Positions 59,572 to 61,563 of a stretch of 61,563 nt of DNA are shown here, piece by piece. The DNA is taken from assembly GCA_021845645.1 (NCBI GenBank), contig JAJZVM010000022.1:1-61563 (forward strand), written 5' to 3'. The notes below the pieces were generated by a model. The model did no database searches. It was not told the DNA's origin and saw only the letters and a list, made by a program, of their open reading frames with translations. Each line of letters opens with the position of its first letter. The stretch's first letter is position 1. The position numbers were made by a program, and so were the translations under genes. The DNA is from Bacillota bacterium (lineage in GTDB: Bacteria; Bacillota_E; JAJZYS01; JAJYTV01).

Positions 59572-60747
59572 TTACGGTAACTCGGCTAACATGGACCCAT
59601 TGAGTATGGTCAACGCCGCCTTAAGCCGTTGTTCGTAATCATCTTCAATGACTGCCGGAATTGCGTCGCCCGGCGCAGCCAGACCAAGTACCCCCGAGAT
59701 GATGTGCATCGCAGCTACGTCCTGGCTGTCCTTCGGTCCGGGTACTTTCTTGTATTCCTCGAAGTTGAACCTAGCGGAAGCCCTGTCTTTGAGTAGCAAA
59801 TGGCAGAGAGTAGCTTCTGCAAACGTCCCCGCCTGCAAGGACGGTGGCAGGTGCGCACGTAAACGTAATCCCTTGTCAATTTCCTGAACCGCCAGGAGGT
59901 ATTGGCCCGTTTGCCGAAGGGCGGCTGCTAAATTTATATGAGCTTTACCGTGAATAAGGGCGTTCATGTTCGGGTTATCCGCAATACCTCGCAGTAGAGG
60001 TATGGCATCCGAGGGTCCCTGCAGCATTGCCACAGTGATCGCCTCACCTAGCTTGGCGTCGCCGTAGAACTCCTTGCGGCGGAGAAAATACGATGCCCGA
60101 CGATAGGCGTGATGTGCCTCTGGGTACTCGTGCATCTTCAATAGAATGTTGCCCCTCCAGAGGGAGGCGATGCCTACCTCATACCACTTTCGAAGGGCAA
60201 CAAACCGATCGTGGGCTTCGTCGAGCCTCTTTAAGGCATCCACACGCTGTCCCAGATAAAAGAGGGTCGTACCTAAGTTATAGGTGGCCACCGCCTGCAT
60301 ATAAGGCTCAGGAAAGTGACGCGTCGCGCGGTCCAATAGCTTAAACCATCGTAGTGCCCTAATGTGTTGCCCCCGCGAGGAATAAACTTTCCCCAGCAGG
60401 TGATAAATCTCGGTATTGTAACGTCCATCCTGCTCATTTCGGCTGACAAAATACGCACGCGCAAGCACCTTTCGCGCCGCTTCATAAGATCCTTCGCCGA
60501 AGAAGAGGTGCGCAAGGCGCATCAGGTGCTGGCATCGCGACTCCTCGGTCAGGTAGGCCGGCAACCAGGTCTCGGTTGGAATATCCAGCGCGGGCATGAC
60601 GCGAAAGATCGTCTGGGGGCTAGGTGCTCGCTTGCCAGCCTCGATCATGGATAGGTAAGCACGCGGAATACCGCCCAGCCGCGCTGCTTCGGTGATGGTT
60701 AGGCCTAAAATCTTGCGCTGCTCCTGGAGAACCTCGGAAATCCCCAT
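59572..60747 (-). CDS. RRNPP-type HTH-TPR regulator (putative peptide-pheromone receptor)
   Basis: A 391-residue cytoplasmic regulator. A Cro/CI HTH (LQEQRKILGLTITEAARLGG, then IPRAYLSMIEAGKRAP; residues 7-43) is followed by an all-helical TPR array, about seven repeats (IYHLLGKVYSSRGQHIRAL; ATYNLGTTLFYLGQRVDAL; AHINLAAALRQTGQYLLAV). This HTH-plus-TPR layout is that of PlcR, NprR, Rgg, PrgX and AimR, which bind imported peptides. ATG 60747 follows GGGGTGGTGAG. It is visibly less G+C-rich than neighbouring genes. Its divergent neighbour is a tandem array of secreted peptide genes, the probable ligand source. Confidence 0.82.
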   Translation of the reverse strand: MGISEVLQEQRKILGLTITEAARLGGIPRAYLSMIEAGKRAPSPQTIFRVMPALDIPTETWLPAYLTEESRCQHLMRLAHLFFGEGSYEAARKVLARAYFVSRNEQDGRYNTEIYHLLGKVYSSRGQHIRALRWFKLLDRATRHFPEPYMQAVATYNLGTTLFYLGQRVDALKRLDEAHDRFVALRKWYEVGIASLWRGNILLKMHEYPEAHHAYRRASYFLRRKEFYGDAKLGEAITVAMLQGPSDAIPLLRGIADNPNMNALIHGKAHINLAAALRQTGQYLLAVQEIDKGLRLRAHLPPSLQAGTFAEATLCHLLLKDRASARFNFEEYKKVPGPKDSQDVAAMHIISGVLGLAAPGDAIPAVIEDDYEQRLKAALTILNGSMLAELP

Positions 60748-60764
60748 GTCTCACCACCCCGTAA

Positions 60765-60779
60765 CTACCTTGTAGGTAG
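60765..60779. promoter_or_regulatory. Palindromic operator between regulator and peptide array
   Basis: CTACCT-TGT-AGGTAG is a perfect 15-bp inverted repeat midway between the divergent starts. A possible array promoter has TTGTAG inside the palindrome and TCTAAT (60794-60799) 18 bases on, which would put the regulator next to RNA polymerase; the promoter assignment is tentative. Confidence 0.6.
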
Positions 60780-60836
60780 AGGATATACCAAAGTCTAATG
60801 TCATGTCCCACACTACGCCGCAGGAGGTGTTCACAC

Positions 60837-61007
60837 TTGCAGCGCGTCCTAGATGTTGTTATCGCCGTTGTAATCCTTGCCATCCCCGCCCTGGCCGTTG
60901 CCCAGACTCCCGCGGCCTCGCTCGCCGCCAGCGCACATCCCAGCCACTACTTCGCGGCCGTCACCCCCAGTTCCTCATCCGCTCCCAGCAATCCACCCTG
61001 CCTGTAA
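60837..61007 (+). CDS. Secreted pro-peptide, copy 1 (putative pheromone)
   Basis: A 56-residue peptide precursor. A short charged start (MQRVLD) leads into a hydrophobic stretch (residues 7-20) and an AVA-Q signal-peptidase site after residue 22. The 34-residue exported tail QTPAASLAA...SHYFAAVTP...SSSSAPSNPPCL carries a single Cys next to the C-terminus. It starts at TTG behind CAGGAGGTG, at eight-base spacing. In Phr/PapR/NprX-type systems the signal is processed from the C-terminus, so SNPPCL or a slightly longer end is the likely active part. No family match is known to me. Confidence 0.75.
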   Translation: MQRVLDVVIAVVILAIPALAVAQTPAASLAASAHPSHYFAAVTPSSSSAPSNPPCL

Positions 61008-61028
61008 TCCACTTAGGAGGTTTTGCAC

Positions 61029-61199
61029 GTGCAGCGCATCATTGACGTCCTCGTCGCCGTTGTAATCCTTGCCATCCCCGCCCTGGCCGTTGCCCAGACT
61101 CCCGCGGCCTCGCTCGCCGCCAGCGCACATCCCAGTCACTACTTCGCGGCCGTCACCCCCAGTTCCTCATCCGCTCCCAGCAATCCACCCTGCCTGTAA
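61029..61199 (+). CDS. Secreted pro-peptide, copy 2
   Basis: 56 residues, starting at GTG behind TTAGGAGG. The exported part is identical to copy 1 (QTPAASL ... SNPPCL). Only the signal segment differs (RIIDVLVAVV instead of RVLDVVIAVV), by conservative changes that keep it hydrophobic. Translation starts with GTG here, TTG in copy 1 and ATG in copy 3, which could grade the output of the three copies. Confidence 0.75.
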   Translation: MQRIIDVLVAVVILAIPALAVAQTPAASLAASAHPSHYFAAVTPSSSSAPSNPPCL

Positions 61200-61220
61200 T
61201 CCACTTAGGAGGTTTTGCAC

Positions 61221-61391
61221 ATGCAGCGCATCGTTGACGCACTTATCGCCGCCGTAATCCTTGCCATCCCCGCCCTGGCCGTTGCCCAGACTCCCGCATC
61301 CTCGCTCGCCGCCAGCGCACATCCCAGCCACTACTTCGCGGCCGTCACCCCCAGTTCCTCATCCGCTCCCAGCAATCCGCCCTGCCTGTAG
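61221..61391 (+). CDS. Secreted pro-peptide, copy 3
   Basis: 56 residues, starting at ATG behind TTAGGAGG. The signal segment reads RIVDALIAAV, and one residue of the exported part differs from the other copies (A27 to S, giving QTPASSL). The C-terminal 28 residues, including SHYFAAVTP and SNPPCL, are unchanged; it ends with TAG where copies 1 and 2 have TAA. Confidence 0.75.
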   Translation: MQRIVDALIAAVILAIPALAVAQTPASSLAASAHPSHYFAAVTPSSSSAPSNPPCL

Positions 61392-61412
61392 TCCACTTAG
61401 GAGGTTTTGCAC

Positions 61413-61436
61413 ATGCAGCGCATCGTTGACGCACTT
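61413..61436 (+). pseudogene. Fourth pro-peptide copy, truncated
   Basis: The ribosome-binding site, the ATG at 61413 and the codons for MQRIVDAL are identical to copy 3, but identity stops after CTTA at 61436. The frame runs on for 27 unrelated codons to TAG at 61518-61520, without a hydrophobic segment or the SNPPCL end. The break coincides with the start of insertion-sequence DNA. Confidence 0.8.
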
Positions 61437-61563
61437 AGGGAGCGCAACACATCAATCCGACTTGTGCTGACGGGGACGGATGGTGTAGTTCCGTTCGCCG
61501 TGGAAGGCATCCGGGGATAGGTTGAGGGCCGCCATCTCGTCGTCCGAGACTTTGACGCCGGTG
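61437..61563 (-). mobile_element. Left end of an ISAzo13-type insertion sequence (partial)
   Basis: From 61437 the DNA no longer matches the peptide repeat, and 15 bases later a transposase reading frame begins on the minus strand. The boundary is inferred from where repeat identity ends. The element continues beyond the window, so its inverted repeats and target duplication cannot be checked. Confidence 0.65.
61452..61563 (-). CDS. ISAzo13-family transposase, C-terminal fragment
   Basis: The last 36 codons of a transposase whose start is off the right edge. The residues GVKVSDDEMAALNLSPDAF and HGERNYTIRPR match the conserved C-terminal end (KVSDxEMxxLNL ... FHGExNYTI) of the Rhodopirellula/ISAzo13-type transposases. 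The stop codon is at 61454-61452, close to the inferred element end. Whether the full transposase is intact cannot be seen. Confidence 0.75.
   Translation of the reverse strand, partial: TGVKVSDDEMAALNLSPDAFHGERNYTIRPRQHKSD

Larger units (their letters stand above)
60821..61436 (+). repeat. 192-bp tandem array of peptide genes (3 full copies, 1 truncated)
   Basis: Start codons fall at 60837, 61029, 61221 and 61413, spaced exactly 192 bases. Each unit is a 171-base gene plus a 21-base spacer that contains TAGGAGGT. The units are almost identical at the DNA level over the secreted part and differ mainly in the first 35 bases of the gene. The fourth copy keeps only the ribosome-binding site and about eight codons before the sequence changes to that of an insertion sequence. 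The exact period, matched to a gene plus its own ribosome-binding site, indicates amplification of a gene unit, not a simple repeat. Confidence 0.95.

Noticed and set aside
60821..61436. Tandem repeats as a CRISPR array or satellite DNA.
   Set aside because: Units are 192 bp with intact genes and ribosome-binding sites, and there are no short repeats separated by unique spacers.

Overview
The window is chromosomal DNA, visibly G+C-rich throughout, from an aerobic heterotrophic bacterium. It most resembles a high-GC member of the Bacillota (Firmicutes). The clues are Shine-Dalgarno sites of the AGGAGG type, frequent GTG/TTG starts, an M-box Mg2+ riboswitch, tandem TrkA-type proteins, a PREYGAW (YwiC-like) membrane protein and a heme operon with hemA-hemC-hemD-hemB order. 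The succinate dehydrogenase is of the mycobacterial Sdh1 type. I cannot name the genus from sequence alone. Genes are packed tightly; many junctions are 4-base ATGA/TTGA overlaps, which implies long translationally coupled operons.

Left part (1-26 kb): a minus-strand operon selB / PP2C-like phosphatase / small P-loop protein / HD hydrolase; a tRNA-Pro(CGG) with its own promoter and terminator; a Nudix hydrolase diverging from two TrkA-type K+ regulatory proteins; an FMN-dependent glutamate-synthase-like membrane protein and a Band-7 protein; a DUF169 protein; a plus-strand run of penicillin acylase, a small membrane protein and cytochrome bd oxidase (cydAB); then a minus-strand block of erpA, a methyltransferase, dapB, an SCP2 protein, an acyl-CoA dehydrogenase, meaB and the B12-binding subunit of an acyl-CoA mutase. 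The mutase large subunit is a decayed, internally deleted pseudogene. Next come a phosphohexomutase, an M-box riboswitch controlling an NRAMP-related Mg2+-type transporter, and a LysR regulator diverging from an MFS exporter across a TN11A palindrome.

Middle part (26-46 kb): a minus-strand operon (small membrane protein, menG, hemA, hemC, hemD, hemB, ispH, YwiC-like) that joins menaquinone, tetrapyrrole and isoprenoid synthesis; a lipoprotein of unknown function; an HTH regulator with a periplasmic-binding-like domain diverging from a molybdate/tungstate-type binding lipoprotein; a ferredoxin-NADP reductase broken by one frameshift; a rubredoxin-reductase-like flavoprotein; NDH-2; and sdhCAB. 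With cydAB and menaquinone synthesis these make a coherent respiratory chain: NADH and succinate to menaquinone, then to the bd oxidase.

Right part (46-61.5 kb): a PadR regulator (with an alcohol dehydrogenase) diverging from a second MFS exporter; a nucleotide-sugar cassette (oxidoreductase, acetyltransferase, aminotransferase, with a divergent glycosyltransferase); guaA-hpt; and a four-gene maturation operon for a molybdenum hydroxylase of the CO-dehydrogenase/xanthine-dehydrogenase type, without its structural genes.

The window closes with what looks like the least described system. An HTH-TPR regulator of RRNPP (Rap/Rgg/PlcR-like) architecture faces a precise 192-bp tandem array of at least three genes for near-identical 56-residue secreted peptides ending in SNPPCL. 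A fourth copy is cut short where the 3' end of an ISAzo13-type transposase begins. A perfect 15-bp palindrome lies between regulator and array. I infer a peptide-pheromone quorum-sensing locus.
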